This document shows, one piece after another, positions 25,167-34,803 of a stretch of DNA of 64,000 nt. The stretch covers positions 1-64,000 of the forward strand of contig NZ_QUZZ01000001.1 in assembly GCF_003545695.1 (NCBI RefSeq), in the 5' to 3' direction. Positions within the stretch are counted from its first letter, which is position 1. Each line of letters begins with the position of its first letter. The translations under genes and the position numbers were made by a program. The notes beneath the pieces were generated by a model that saw only the letters and a program-made list of their open reading frames with translations, was not told the origin of the DNA and did not search any database. This stretch comes from Taibaiella helva (GTDB taxonomy: Bacteria; Bacteroidota; Bacteroidia; Chitinophagales; Chitinophagaceae).

Positions 25167-27614
25167 TTATTGCTTTACACGACTCTTTTCACTCTCGGCG
25201 CCGCTCTCTTTCGCCTGGCGCTCATTGGCCATTGCTTTACCGAAGCGGTAGCTGAAAGACAGGGTAAACTGCCGGGAATCGTAACGGTTGTGGTAAGTGG
25301 CATCTGTAGCCGCAAGGTTGTTGATGGTTCCTTTATTGATCGCAGTATGGAAGATGTCGTTGAGATTGGCTTTGAGCGTGATCTTTTCGCCGAAATTCTT
25401 TTGCAGGCCGCCGTAAAGCTGCCCGTTGGCGCCGGTAACAAACTGTGCATTGGTCACATTGGTAATATAACGGCCGCCCAGGTAGGCGACCCAATCTTTG
25501 CCCAGCCGGATGCGTACATTGGATTGCAGGAACCAATAGGTTCCTTTCGCATCAAGCCTTCCGGTATAGAAGTCGCTGCGGGAATGTATGTTGGCCACTT
25601 CCGTGTAGCCATGGTATTCGAGCCAGGAAAATATTTCCTGCGTGGCATCTACCGACAAGGTTTGCGTCGTGTTACGGCCGATGTTGCCTGGGCGGCTGTA
25701 GTAAATGCCATCGTTGATCTCTATGGTTTCATTCACATCGTCGCGGGTATCGCTATAGCTTAATCCCAGGACGATACGGTTGCGGAACACATAGGAAAGC
25801 TCGATGCTATTGGTAAACGAAGGCTTAAGGAAAGGATTGCCTACATAGTAGGTAAACTTATCGAAGGGCGAAAGGAAGGGGTTCAGATCCTGGTAATAGG
25901 GCCTGTTGATCCGGCGGCCGTAATTAAGATTAACCACATGATTGCCGGCGCTATCAATCTTATAAGAGGCATAGAACGTTGGGAAGAGATTGGTATAAGT
26001 CCTTTTAAAGGCGGAATCAGGTTTGACTGCATTGCCCAGCTGGTGCCCGTCCGATTGCGTGTGCTCGAGCCGCAGACCCGCCTGCAGCGACAGCTTTCCG
26101 AATGCCTTCGCCAGGTTGGCGTAGGCTGATCCGATGCTTTCCCTATAGATAAAATGATTGCTCTTGTCGTAGTCGGGTATGTTGCCGGCAGCGGTGGTGT
26201 AGCGATAGTCGGCCAGGTTGTCGGTGCGGGTATAGCTGGCTTTTGCGCCGGCCGAAAGTGTGTATCCTTTGATAGGTTGCGTATAGTCTGTCTTTACCGA
26301 CATGATACCGATATCAGCTGGCAGCGTGCCCTGCAGCAACTCGCTGCCGCGTGGGCTGCCGTCGGAGAGGAAACTGTGGTTGTCGAAGGTCTGCTCGTTG
26401 CGGTCGCTGTAGGCGATATAGTCAAGGTCGGCTGTAAGCTGCCGGCCTTCCTGTGCAAACTTGTGCCGGTAGTTCAGGTTCACGCCTCCGTTTCGAAAGG
26501 CGCCCGTCTCTGTATTCAGGGCTTTGATCAGCGAGTCGGGCCGGCCGGCAGCGTCGAGCATATTGCTGGTGTTGTCGTTGCTTTGCCGGTTATCTGCTAT
26601 CGATCCGGTGAGCAGGATGCCCAGGGTATTACTTTTATCCAGGTCCAGGTCGGCGCCGATCCTGGCATTGCCGGAATAGTTACGGCGGCGGATGTAGGTG
26701 TTTTGCACAAAATAGGAACGGGTGCTTTCATCGCTGTTTTTGTAACGCCGGTAAATATCGAGGTCGTTATATCCCTGTTGCACACCGTAGCTCAGGTTGG
26801 CAAAAAGGTTCAGCTTCCCTTCTCGGTAATTAAGGACAAGACTGTTGTTCGTTTGGGCAAAGCGGCTTTGGGTATAGGCCAGGTTGAGGTTACCGTTAAA
26901 CCCCCTGCTTTTGCTTTTTTTCGTTTTGATATTGAGCACGCCGGCGCTGCCAGCCGCATCATAGCGGGCGGGCGGGTTCGTCATGATCTCGAGCTGATCG
27001 AGGCTGGACGCCGGCAGGGAGCGCAGATATTGCTGCAGATCCTGCCCTGACAGATAAGACGGCCTGTCGTCGATATAGATCACGAGGCCTTCCTTGCCGC
27101 GAAGGCTGATGCCTCCATTCTGATCTACACGGATACCCGGCGATTTTTCGAGCACATCGAGCGCAGTGCTGCCGGCACTGCCCGGCAGAGCATCTACATT
27201 GACTACCGTGCGGTCTATTTTCCGTTCAATAAAAGGTTTGTTGGCGGTAATGCTGACTTCCTGTAATTGCTGTACCGCTGTTTCGAGGATGATGGGCGCC
27301 AGGTTCAGCGGCTGGGTGTCGATCTGCAGCTTATCGCTCCAGTAGGCTGGAACGCCGGTCATGGATATCCACACGCGATAGCTGCCGGCAGCCGGCACAT
27401 CGAGGGCAAAGCGACCGCCTTCGTCAGCAAGGGTCATGCGAACTACCGACGAGTCGGTATCTTTTACCAGGGCTACAGACGCAGCGTCGGCGGGCTTTTG
27501 GCCGGTGGTAAGCACCTGGCCCGTCAGGCGCAGCGCCGTTTGGGCACAGGCGGGTTTAAAGGCCGCTGTCAGCAAAGTCGCGAACAGCAGACCGCACATC
27601 ATCGTAAAGCGCAT
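25167..27614 (-). CDS. Outer-membrane beta-barrel protein, OMP_b-brl_3 type
   Basis: 815 residues. Signal peptide MRFTMMCGLLFATLLTAAFKPACAQ, a carboxypeptidase-regulatory-like domain (LRLTGQVLTTGQKPADAASVAL), a TonB-plug-like region (KSPGIRVDQNGGISLRGKEGLVIYIDDRPSYLSG) and a long barrel with many aromatic strands (NLNYGRRINRPYYQDLNPFLSPFDKFTYYVGNP). This is the PF14905 family in layout. It is last in the BlaI - M56 peptidase - barrel operon, so it is likely an outer-membrane uptake protein under BlaI control. The substrate is unknown. Confidence 0.85.
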   Translation of the reverse strand: MRFTMMCGLLFATLLTAAFKPACAQTALRLTGQVLTTGQKPADAASVALVKDTDSSVVRMTLADEGGRFALDVPAAGSYRVWISMTGVPAYWSDKLQIDTQPLNLAPIILETAVQQLQEVSITANKPFIERKIDRTVVNVDALPGSAGSTALDVLEKSPGIRVDQNGGISLRGKEGLVIYIDDRPSYLSGQDLQQYLRSLPASSLDQLEIMTNPPARYDAAGSAGVLNIKTKKSKSRGFNGNLNLAYTQSRFAQTNNSLVLNYREGKLNLFANLSYGVQQGYNDLDIYRRYKNSDESTRSYFVQNTYIRRRNYSGNARIGADLDLDKSNTLGILLTGSIADNRQSNDNTSNMLDAAGRPDSLIKALNTETGAFRNGGVNLNYRHKFAQEGRQLTADLDYIAYSDRNEQTFDNHSFLSDGSPRGSELLQGTLPADIGIMSVKTDYTQPIKGYTLSAGAKASYTRTDNLADYRYTTAAGNIPDYDKSNHFIYRESIGSAYANLAKAFGKLSLQAGLRLEHTQSDGHQLGNAVKPDSAFKRTYTNLFPTFYASYKIDSAGNHVVNLNYGRRINRPYYQDLNPFLSPFDKFTYYVGNPFLKPSFTNSIELSYVFRNRIVLGLSYSDTRDDVNETIEINDGIYYSRPGNIGRNTTQTLSVDATQEIFSWLEYHGYTEVANIHSRSDFYTGRLDAKGTYWFLQSNVRIRLGKDWVAYLGGRYITNVTNAQFVTGANGQLYGGLQKNFGEKITLKANLNDIFHTAINKGTINNLAATDATYHNRYDSRQFTLSFSYRFGKAMANERQAKESGAESEKSRVKQ

Positions 27615-27702
27615 GGAAAATGATTTTATCAGGAGCAGATTGACATACCCCAGAAGAACAAGATGAGATGGTAGTGCCAGCGCCTTTATTGGCCAGGTCA
27701 GG

Positions 27703-29625
27703 TTAATCTTTGCTGTGCTTGTATTGTACCGACCAGCTACCGCTACCGGTTTTGCCGCTGGTTTTAAGATAGGTATCGCGATACCGCTGGAATATGGGCT
27801 GAGGCTGCTTTACACCGTTTACGATGAACTCTTTTCCGCTTAGCTTGAATGAAGTCTTGCTATCGTTCTTGCCGATAATGCCATCCTTGATCAGCCCGTT
27901 CAGGATCACATTGGAGGCAGATTCGCTCTGGCGGCGCTGCTCGTTGGCCTGGCGACGATCTTCATCGGCACGACGGCGTGCCTCATCCGCCTGGCGACGC
28001 GCTTCATCGGCGCGGTGGCGTGCCTCATCTGCGTTACGACGGGCTACGTCCTCTGCCTGGCGGCGGGATTCCTCCGCATGACGACGCGCTTCTTCAGCAT
28101 TGCGGCGAGCAGCTTCTTCGGCTTTGTGGCGCGCGTCATCGGCACGGAGACGTGCCTCATCAGCCTGCTGACGCGCTTCGTCGGCGCGGCGGCGGGCCTG
28201 GTCGGCCTGACGACGGGCTTCTTCGGCTTTTTGCTGCGCAAGCTCTGCTTTCCGGCGGTCCTCATCCTGCTGCTGATCCATATAGGCATTGTACACCGTT
28301 GCATGCACAGCAATTGCCGGCGCGGGCACGGCATTTTGGGGAACTGCCGCTTCAGGCACTACCGCTGCACGCACTGCCGGATGGGGGATGACAACATCCG
28401 CAACATTACAGGGAACAGCTACCTGCACCGGATCTATAACGCTGATATCCTCATCTTGCGGTTGCTTGTCGGCACCGGCGTTCCGACCAATCGTACAATT
28501 ACGATGTTCGTTGCTGGTACTGGTTACAGATTCCGATTGGGTTTGCCTGGTAACTGTTGCGGCAAGAGCCTCCTTTCCCAGTGATGCAGCTGTATCTTCA
28601 GCCGGATTGCCGGAGAAGGCCATCATCAGCAAGCCGCTTCCCAGCAGGCAAATGGTCAACAGGGATTTTTCCATCAGGTTCAGCGAAGGATTTTTGTGGT
28701 TGATCATCCGCTTCACCCGGTGAAGCAGATTATTTTTACCACCACTCAGGGCAACTGCACAGGACGGCGCCTGCAGCACATATTCCTGGCAGGATACCAG
28801 CGCATTGATGTAATGTTTTTTATTGCCGACCTGGGTCAGCGTGATATCATCGCAGCAATGTTCTCTTTCCGCGCGCATCAGCGAAGAGAGCCACCATACC
28901 GCCGGGTTAAAGAAGAACAAGGTTTCGGTAAAGCGTTGCAGCAGGTTGACCAGGTAATCCCTGCGACGGATATGCGCCAGCTCGTGCAGCAGTATCGCTT
29001 CGATCTCGGCCATGGGTAAGGCTGTCATCAGTCCCACCGGCAAAAGGATCAGCGGTTTGAGATGGCCCATCGCCATAGGCACTTTTATAGCAGCTGATTC
29101 GGCAAGGCGTACCGCCTGCCGCACACCTGTGCGGGCAGCCAGATCACGTACCACTTCAGCCCATACCGGTTCCGCGCTGAAGTCGGCGCTAAGGCGCAGA
29201 CGACGCAAGCTGCGAACGCCGGCAATAAGGGTCAGGCTGCGGAGACCGACTACCGCCAGCCAGAACAAGACGATGTTCCCTGCATTCCGGTTACAGAAAC
29301 CGATAAGACCCTGGACCCAGCCGGGGTTGCCGGAAGCAGCCACCGTCGAGGCGCCGGGGCCGGCCTCAGCATAGGTGAGTACGGCAGTGGTAGCTGTTTC
29401 CGTTTCCTGTGGCGACCAGGAGCCTATAAAGGTAATAACGGAGCCTGCAACGAACAGCAGCAAGGCTGCAGTGAGCAGGTTGTAGCGTCGTACGGCCGGT
29501 GCACGGCGGGTACCAAGGATAATAAGGCCGGTAACGGCTGCGAGCAGCAGGCCCTGCCATAGCGAATGCGCGAGGGTAAGGTAAAGCGCCTGTACCAGCG
29601 GGTGCGGGAAAATAGGGATATTCAT
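27703..29625 (-). CDS. BlaR1-like M56 metallopeptidase with long coiled coil
   Basis: 640 residues. An N-terminal membrane domain (spans near 15-40, 50-70, 113-138) carries the zinc motif HELAH (H214, H218), with EHCCDD downstream; another span lies near 319-340. Residues about 451-569 are a charged coiled coil built of 7-residue units such as ADEARRQ. No penicillin-binding sensor domain follows; the C-terminus is a small module (ILNGLIKDGIIGKNDSKTSFKLSGKEF). M56 peptidases inactivate a BlaI repressor when a ligand or stress is sensed. It follows BlaI by 25 nt. Confidence 0.85.
   Translation of the reverse strand: MNIPIFPHPLVQALYLTLAHSLWQGLLLAAVTGLIILGTRRAPAVRRYNLLTAALLLFVAGSVITFIGSWSPQETETATTAVLTYAEAGPGASTVAASGNPGWVQGLIGFCNRNAGNIVLFWLAVVGLRSLTLIAGVRSLRRLRLSADFSAEPVWAEVVRDLAARTGVRQAVRLAESAAIKVPMAMGHLKPLILLPVGLMTALPMAEIEAILLHELAHIRRRDYLVNLLQRFTETLFFFNPAVWWLSSLMRAEREHCCDDITLTQVGNKKHYINALVSCQEYVLQAPSCAVALSGGKNNLLHRVKRMINHKNPSLNLMEKSLLTICLLGSGLLMMAFSGNPAEDTAASLGKEALAATVTRQTQSESVTSTSNEHRNCTIGRNAGADKQPQDEDISVIDPVQVAVPCNVADVVIPHPAVRAAVVPEAAVPQNAVPAPAIAVHATVYNAYMDQQQDEDRRKAELAQQKAEEARRQADQARRRADEARQQADEARLRADDARHKAEEAARRNAEEARRHAEESRRQAEDVARRNADEARHRADEARRQADEARRRADEDRRQANEQRRQSESASNVILNGLIKDGIIGKNDSKTSFKLSGKEFIVNGVKQPQPIFQRYRDTYLKTSGKTGSGSWSVQYKHSKD
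27919..28275 (-). repeat. 21-nt coding repeat (7-residue coiled-coil units)
   Basis: Within the M56 gene, about 17 degenerate copies of a 21-nt unit encode ADEARRQ-like heptads. Such repeats can change copy number by slippage. Confidence 0.7.
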
Positions 29626-29650
29626 AGTCGACGGTTATATTGTAATGGAA

Positions 29651-30040
29651 TTAATCTTCAAGCTGTTTCAGCAGGTCCTTGATCTCCTGTAATTCTTGTT
29701 TAGACGTCTTCTTATGACCGAGCAATTGCATGACAAGCTTGCTGGCCGATCCCCTGTACACATTATCCACAAATTTCTCCAGCAGGTGCGCCGTTGTTTC
29801 CTGTTCTTCCTCTGCCAGGCTATAGGTATGCTTCATGCTGCTCTCGTCGCGCTTCAGGATGCCCTTGTCCACCATGATCTGCATCAGCTTCAGCGTTGTG
29901 GTATAGTTGACCTCCCGCTGCTCGTTCAGCTTATCATTTACAAAGCGAACGGTAGAAGTACCATGCTCCCAGATCACTTTCAGGATCTCCAGCTCTGCCT
30001 TAGTCGGTTCCGACTTCTTATCGTTATGTTCGGTATTCAT
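29651..30040 (-). CDS. BlaI/MecI-family repressor
   Basis: 129 residues. A winged helix (LTKAELEILKVIWEHGTSTVRFV-like, here PTKAELEILKVIWEHGTST), then TTTLKLMQIMVDKGIL, and a C-terminal dimerisation helix. It represses its own operon and is relieved by the M56 peptidase. It is first in the operon, with a palindrome and -7 element directly upstream. Confidence 0.9.
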   Translation of the reverse strand: MNTEHNDKKSEPTKAELEILKVIWEHGTSTVRFVNDKLNEQREVNYTTTLKLMQIMVDKGILKRDESSMKHTYSLAEEEQETTAHLLEKFVDNVYRGSASKLVMQLLGHKKTSKQELQEIKDLLKQLED

Positions 30041-30044
30041 GATC

Positions 30045-30052
30045 CAAAGGTA
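30045..30052 (-). promoter_or_regulatory. -7 element of the BlaI operon
   Basis: TACCTTTG, full TAnnTTTG match, 4 nt before the BlaI ATG. Confidence 0.6.
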
Positions 30053-30057
30053 GGAAA

Positions 30058-30073
30058 TTTTTCGTACGAAAAA
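30058..30073. promoter_or_regulatory. Likely BlaI operator
   Basis: TTTTTCGTACGAAAAA is a perfect 16-bp palindrome lying 5 bp upstream of the -7 element, between it and where the -33 element would be. This position would let BlaI block its promoter. Confidence 0.6.
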
Positions 30074-30237
30074 AATATTAGTTCATTTTTTCGAAATTTT
30101 TCCCCTTCCCTGCAGAGGAGGAGCAATAATGCTGTGCCTGAAGGCCTTGACTATCCGGCTTTTGTCTGCGGGCGCGATATGCGGGAGGAAATCCCATCCC
30201 GATAGTGGAAATGATCGATACCGTAGCACAGAAAACG

Positions 30238-30266
30238 AAAAGCGCGGTGGAGGCCACCGCGCTTTT
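30238..30266 (-). terminator. Terminator of the lipoprotein gene
   Basis: 13-bp stem AAAAGCGCGGTGG / CCACCGCGCTTTT with a 3-nt loop. Confidence 0.8.
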
Positions 30267-30296
30267 TTACTTGAATCCATACCGGATATCGCTATA

Positions 30297-31250
30297 TTAA
30301 AGACCGCTCAGGGCAGCCTGGATACTTTCTATGGAGCTCGCCACCGGCGTTGCGGCAATATTCAGGCCGGAGCTGACGGTAACGTTTTTCCGTACATCCA
30401 CAAAATAGCTGCCATCTTTGGCAGAGAGCACCACGATATGAATGGTGGCGCCTACCGGCAGCATATAGTTGTCGTTTCCGAGATTAAAAGAATGGGTTCC
30501 GGCATCATAGTCATCCAGGGAGCTTACCGAATTTATCGCGGGAAAAATAGCATATACCTGTGTATTGCCCAGGTCGTAGCTGTTGTCGGGCATGGTTACC
30601 CTTACCTTCGTCTTGGGATCAGGAGCCGAATAAAAATAATCGCAATTGATCCAGTTGAAGACCGTGCAGGTATCGAACAGGTAGTAAATTTTGGTAGAAA
30701 TCTTGGTCGTCTCCATTACCGTTTGCTGCTGCTCATCGGACCATTGCACCCGGGTACCTGTAGAGTCGACCTTTTCTACACCCAGGAATAAGGACATCGG
30801 TTCAGTAGAGAAGCCGGGCTGCCTGAACCCCAGGGTATAGCCATTGGTAAAGACATCACGGCCGTTCATGGTGGCCACGATCTTTACCGAGCCACCGCTT
30901 TGCAGCCTTCTTTGCTGAACGGTGGTTGTGGTTACCCGGTTGGCGATCATATCGCCGGGCTTATACATTTCGGTCAGCTCGATATTGATGGTACCGCTGG
31001 AAATAATATTTCCCTGCCCGTCTTTAAAGGATTGCGGATTGAATTTTATTAAAGTGCCCTGGGTGCCTTCAATAGTCTGGTCAGTACCGGCATTTACGGT
31101 AAAGCTTTGCGGTGCGGTCTGGAGGTGCAGGAAGAGATAGCGCAGCTGGTTGCCATTGTTCAGGACGATATCTTCTTTTTTACAGGCAGAAAAAAGGACC
31201 AGCAGGGAGCCGAAGAGCAGCGCGCATTTCAATAAGTTTCTTTTCAACAT
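30297..31250 (-). CDS. Hypothetical lipoprotein
   Basis: 317 residues. Lipoprotein signal with C23 (LLVLFSAC), then an Ig-like or beta-sandwich start (NAGTDQTIEGTQGTLIKFNPQSF) resembling carboxypeptidase-like surface modules. It has a later Cys pair (DTCTVFNWINCDY). No function recognised. It is monocistronic, with a terminator behind. Confidence 0.7.
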   Translation of the reverse strand: MLKRNLLKCALLFGSLLVLFSACKKEDIVLNNGNQLRYLFLHLQTAPQSFTVNAGTDQTIEGTQGTLIKFNPQSFKDGQGNIISSGTINIELTEMYKPGDMIANRVTTTTVQQRRLQSGGSVKIVATMNGRDVFTNGYTLGFRQPGFSTEPMSLFLGVEKVDSTGTRVQWSDEQQQTVMETTKISTKIYYLFDTCTVFNWINCDYFYSAPDPKTKVRVTMPDNSYDLGNTQVYAIFPAINSVSSLDDYDAGTHSFNLGNDNYMLPVGATIHIVVLSAKDGSYFVDVRKNVTVSSGLNIAATPVASSIESIQAALSGL

Positions 31251-31505
31251 ACAGGTTCAATGTTTTAGTGCATTACCGGCGATGGGGGATAGCGTCGTGC
31301 ACAAAGCTACAGCCATGTTCATAGACGCAAAAAAACAGGGTTGCATTGGCTTTTCCCATTACCCAATTCCTAAAATACTGTTAGAACGCAATGCACAACA
31401 TCTCTACCTGCTGCCAAAGCACGTTAAAACACCGTTTTACCAAAGCGGGCGCGGCCTTGTAAGCCTAAAAAAATGCTATTTTCGTAATACTAAAAACTTT
31501 ATGTT

Positions 31506-32069
31506 ATGGCTGCAACCATCATTATCGTTGTCCTCATCGTCCTCCTTGTGTTCTGGCTCATCGGGCTGTACAATAAGCTGGTGCGATACCGCAACAACCG
31601 CGAAAATGCTTTTGCCGATATCGATGTGCAGCTGCGCCAGCGCAACGACCTTATTCCGCAGCTGGTAAGCACGGTGAAAGGCTATGCTGCACATGAAAAA
31701 GACCTGCTGGAACGTATCACCCAGGCCCGTTCGGCTGTCATGAGCGCCGGCAGCATCAACGACAAGATACAGGCCGACACCCAGCTCACCCAGGCGCTGC
31801 AGGGACTTCGCGTAAGCGTAGAGGCTTATCCCGACCTGAAGGCCAATACCAATTTCCTCCAGCTGCAGGAAGAGATCTCCGATATCGAGAATAAGCTGGC
31901 AGCAGCCCGCCGCTACTTCAATGGCGCTACGCGTGAGCTCAACAACGCCGTGGAATCCTTTCCCGGCAATATCATGGCCCGTGGCTTCGGCTTCAGCCGC
32001 CAGCCGATGTACGAGCTGAGCGCTGAGCAGCGCACTTCGATGGAAGCACCGCCACAGATCAATTTCTAA
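31506..32069 (+). CDS. lemA: LemA-family membrane protein
   Basis: 187 residues. An N-terminal span (ATIIIVVLIVLLVFWLIGLYNKLV) is followed by a long four-helix body with RNNRENAFADIDVQLRQRNDLIPQLVSTVKGYA, the family hallmark, and a C-terminal PGNIMARGFGFS. It sits directly before an M48 peptidase, the common LemA-HtpX pairing in membrane quality control. The exact function is unknown. Confidence 0.93.
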   Translation: MAATIIIVVLIVLLVFWLIGLYNKLVRYRNNRENAFADIDVQLRQRNDLIPQLVSTVKGYAAHEKDLLERITQARSAVMSAGSINDKIQADTQLTQALQGLRVSVEAYPDLKANTNFLQLQEEISDIENKLAAARRYFNGATRELNNAVESFPGNIMARGFGFSRQPMYELSAEQRTSMEAPPQINF

Positions 32070-32122
32070 GCTTATTTACTTCGACCGGCGGGAGCGATCC
32101 CTGCCGGTTTGTCTTTTTATTT

Positions 32123-33049
32123 ATGGCCTACGTTGGTATACAAACCCAGATCAGCCGCAACAACCGCAATACTTTCCTGCTGCTGGCAGCCTTTCCCCTG
32201 CTGCTGCTCGGCATGGTCTATGTATTCCTCTACGTGATCAACCGGGATAAAAGCATGGTCAATCCTGCTTTCGTCACTGCCTTGCCTTTGGTATTGGGTG
32301 GCACGGCCATCTGGTTTGTTATTGCTTATTTTTCCCATAGCGCGCTGATCCGTATGGCCACGGGAGCCGAGCCGCTTGAACGCCGGGAAAACACGAGGGT
32401 CTACAACCTGGTGGAGAATCTCTGTATCTCACAAGGGATGAAGATGCCAAAGATATACGTAATCGAGGACGATTCGCTCAATGCCTATGCCAGCGGCATC
32501 AACGAAAACACTTATGCGGTAACGCTTTCCAGGGGCATTATTGCCCGGCTCGACGATGCCGAGCTGGAAGGGGTCATCGCCCACGAGCTGTCGCATATCC
32601 GCAACCGAGATGTGCGCCTGCTCATTATCTCCATTGTATTTGTCGGCATCTTCGCCTTCCTCAGCCAGATCGCCATGCGCAGCTTTTTCTTTTCGGGCGG
32701 AAGGCGCGGCAGGGACAAGGACAACAGCGGTGTTATTATGCTTGCCGCTATCGTCATCACGGCTATCGCTTATCTCATTTCGTTGCTGCTGCGTTTTGGT
32801 ATCAGCCGGCGCCGCGAGTATATGGCCGATGCCGGTGCAGCAGAGATGACGCGCAATCCCCAGGCCCTGGCCAGCGCATTGCGTAAGATCTCGCAGGACC
32901 CTTATATCGAAGCCGTAGAGAATCAGGACGTGGCGCAGCTCTTTATCGACCATCCTTCGCCTGAAAACAAAAGCTCCTTTTCGTTGTACCAGCTCTTTGC
33001 TACGCACCCGCCTATCGAAAAAAGAATACAGGTGCTGGAAGCCTTCTGA
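32123..33049 (+). CDS. M48 zinc metallopeptidase (HtpX-like)
   Basis: 308 residues. Two N-terminal spans (about 16-38, 50-72), then the zinc site HELSH (H154, E155, H158), further spans near 164-186 and 208-230, and the third-ligand region RREYMADAGAAEMT. It acts in the membrane on misfolded proteins. It lies 53 nt after lemA, probably in the same operon. Confidence 0.9.
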   Translation: MAYVGIQTQISRNNRNTFLLLAAFPLLLLGMVYVFLYVINRDKSMVNPAFVTALPLVLGGTAIWFVIAYFSHSALIRMATGAEPLERRENTRVYNLVENLCISQGMKMPKIYVIEDDSLNAYASGINENTYAVTLSRGIIARLDDAELEGVIAHELSHIRNRDVRLLIISIVFVGIFAFLSQIAMRSFFFSGGRRGRDKDNSGVIMLAAIVITAIAYLISLLLRFGISRRREYMADAGAAEMTRNPQALASALRKISQDPYIEAVENQDVAQLFIDHPSPENKSSFSLYQLFATHPPIEKRIQVLEAF

Positions 33050-33105
33050 ACATGGTTCTCCGCATATTACAGCCTTCCTGTTCTATAAAAATGGCGGGCA
33101 TCACC

Positions 33106-33113
33106 TACCTTTG
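33106..33113 (+). promoter_or_regulatory. -7 element of pyrC
   Basis: TACCTTTG, full TAnnTTTG match, 20 nt before the pyrC ATG. Confidence 0.6.
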
Positions 33114-33133
33114 CGCCTAAATTCCCGAGAAAA

Positions 33134-34468
33134 ATGGCGCAACCCCTGCTGATCAAAAATGCGACCCTGATCAATGAAGGCCGGCAATGGCAAGCCGACC
33201 TGCTGGTAAAGAACGGAAGAATAGAAAAGATAGCCGCGCAGATCGACCCCGGCGGCGCCGTACACGAGATAGACGCTACCGGCAAATGGCTGATGCCCGG
33301 CGTGATCGACGACCAGGTACATTTCCGCGAACCGGGCCTTACCCATAAAGCGACCATCGGCTCCGAAGCCCGGGCCGCAGTGGCCGGCGGAACCACCTCG
33401 TTTATGGAGATGCCCAATACCAATCCTCCCGCCACCACGCAGGAACTGCTGGAGCAGAAATACGACCGTGCTGCAGCCACTTCGGTAGCCAACTATTCCT
33501 TCTTCATGGGCGTGGCCAATGATAATGTGGAAGAGGTGCTGAAGACTAATGCGAAAAAGCGCGATGTCTGCGGCATTAAGATCTTTATGGGTTCCAGCAC
33601 GGGCAATATGCTGGTCGACAATTATGTTACCCTCAACAAGATCTTTGGCGATACCGAGCTGCTGATCGCCACGCATTGCGAAGATGAGCGCATTATCAAA
33701 GCCAATAAGGAGCTGTATGCCGATGCCGATAACGCTTCTTTCCACCCGCTCATCCGCAACGAAGAGGCCTGCTTTGAATCGTCCTTCTCTGCGGTGCAGC
33801 TGGCCAAGCAGCACAATACGCGGCTGCACATCCTGCACATTTCTACAGAAAGAGAGCTGCAGCTGTTTACCAATATGTTCCCGCTGAAGGACAAGCGCAT
33901 CACCTGCGAGGTATGCGTGCACCATCTGCATTTTACGGCCGACGACTATGCAAGGCTGGGCACCCTTATCCAATGCAATCCAGCCATCAAAGCGCCGCAT
34001 CATAAAGAAGCTCTGTGGAAGGCCCTGCTCGACGACCGCCTCGACATTATTGCTACCGATCATGCACCACATACCCGGGAAGAAAAGCAGCTGCCTTATG
34101 GCAAAGCGCCCTCGGGTCTGCCGCTGGTGCAGCATTCCCTGCAGATGATGCTGCACTATGTAAAGGAAGGCCGCATCAGCCTGGAGAAGGTAGTGGAAAA
34201 GATGTGCCATGCGCCGGCCGAATGTTTCCGCATCGAAGAGCGTGGCTACCTGCGCGAAGGCTACTGGGCCGACCTGGTGCTGGTAGATCCCAACACCAGC
34301 TACACGGTGGAGAAGAACAATATCCTGTACCACTGCGGCTGGTCGCCGCTGGAGGGCAATACCTTCCCGGCTACGGTAAGCCATACGATCGTAAGCGGCA
34401 ACGTGGTCTTTGAAAACGGTAAAGTGAATGATAGCACAAGAGGTATGCGCCTGCAGTTCCAGGCCTGA
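33134..34468 (+). CDS. pyrC: Dihydroorotase
   Basis: 444 residues of the amidohydrolase family that closes carbamoyl-aspartate to dihydroorotate in pyrimidine synthesis. Metal ligands and substrate groups are seen in GIKIFMGSSTG (Lys), ATHCEDE, HILHIST, and ATDHAPH. The first metal motif is DDQVHFREPG: the usual HxH reads Q61-V-H63, so one ligand is Gln. The rest is typical. A terminator follows. Confidence 0.93.
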   Translation: MAQPLLIKNATLINEGRQWQADLLVKNGRIEKIAAQIDPGGAVHEIDATGKWLMPGVIDDQVHFREPGLTHKATIGSEARAAVAGGTTSFMEMPNTNPPATTQELLEQKYDRAAATSVANYSFFMGVANDNVEEVLKTNAKKRDVCGIKIFMGSSTGNMLVDNYVTLNKIFGDTELLIATHCEDERIIKANKELYADADNASFHPLIRNEEACFESSFSAVQLAKQHNTRLHILHISTERELQLFTNMFPLKDKRITCEVCVHHLHFTADDYARLGTLIQCNPAIKAPHHKEALWKALLDDRLDIIATDHAPHTREEKQLPYGKAPSGLPLVQHSLQMMLHYVKEGRISLEKVVEKMCHAPAECFRIEERGYLREGYWADLVLVDPNTSYTVEKNNILYHCGWSPLEGNTFPATVSHTIVSGNVVFENGKVNDSTRGMRLQFQA

Positions 34469-34490
34469 TCTTTTGCTATAACAAGAAGTA

Positions 34491-34520
34491 TAAAGCCCGG
34501 CGCTGCCGGGCTTTATTTTT
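34491..34520 (+). terminator. pyrC terminator
   Basis: Stem AAAGCCCGGC / GCCGGGCTTT with a GCT loop, then TATTTTT. Confidence 0.85.
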
Positions 34521-34803
34521 AGGGTCACTGATATTGTGCTTGCGCTTGTATGACGGGGATTCTTCACTGCACAAGCGCAGCAAAGTCTACAAACGGTTAA
34601 AGGCACCTGCTCCGTCGCCTTGAGTACACAGCAACCGAAGGAACCGGATTGCTCTTGAATGATCAAGGTTCTTCACTGCGCATACAACGAACTGCGTTAG
34701 GGGATAACAACTCATTCTGGCAAAGGCTTCGGGGTAGATGGCTCGGCGGATTGCTACAATAAAAGCAGCCCGGAAGCAGTTATAGGTTTGCAGCATCCAC
34801 ACC
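34521..34803 (+). other. Intergenic stretch, no gene seen
   Basis: The region between pyrC and the HAD gene (335 nt from the pyrC stop) has a short direct repeat, TTCTTCACTGC at 34560 and 34670, and no coding frame that looks real. Confidence 0.4.

Noticed and set aside
33101-34666. 521-codon frame antisense to pyrC
   Set aside because: Shadow; pyrC is clear on the plus strand.
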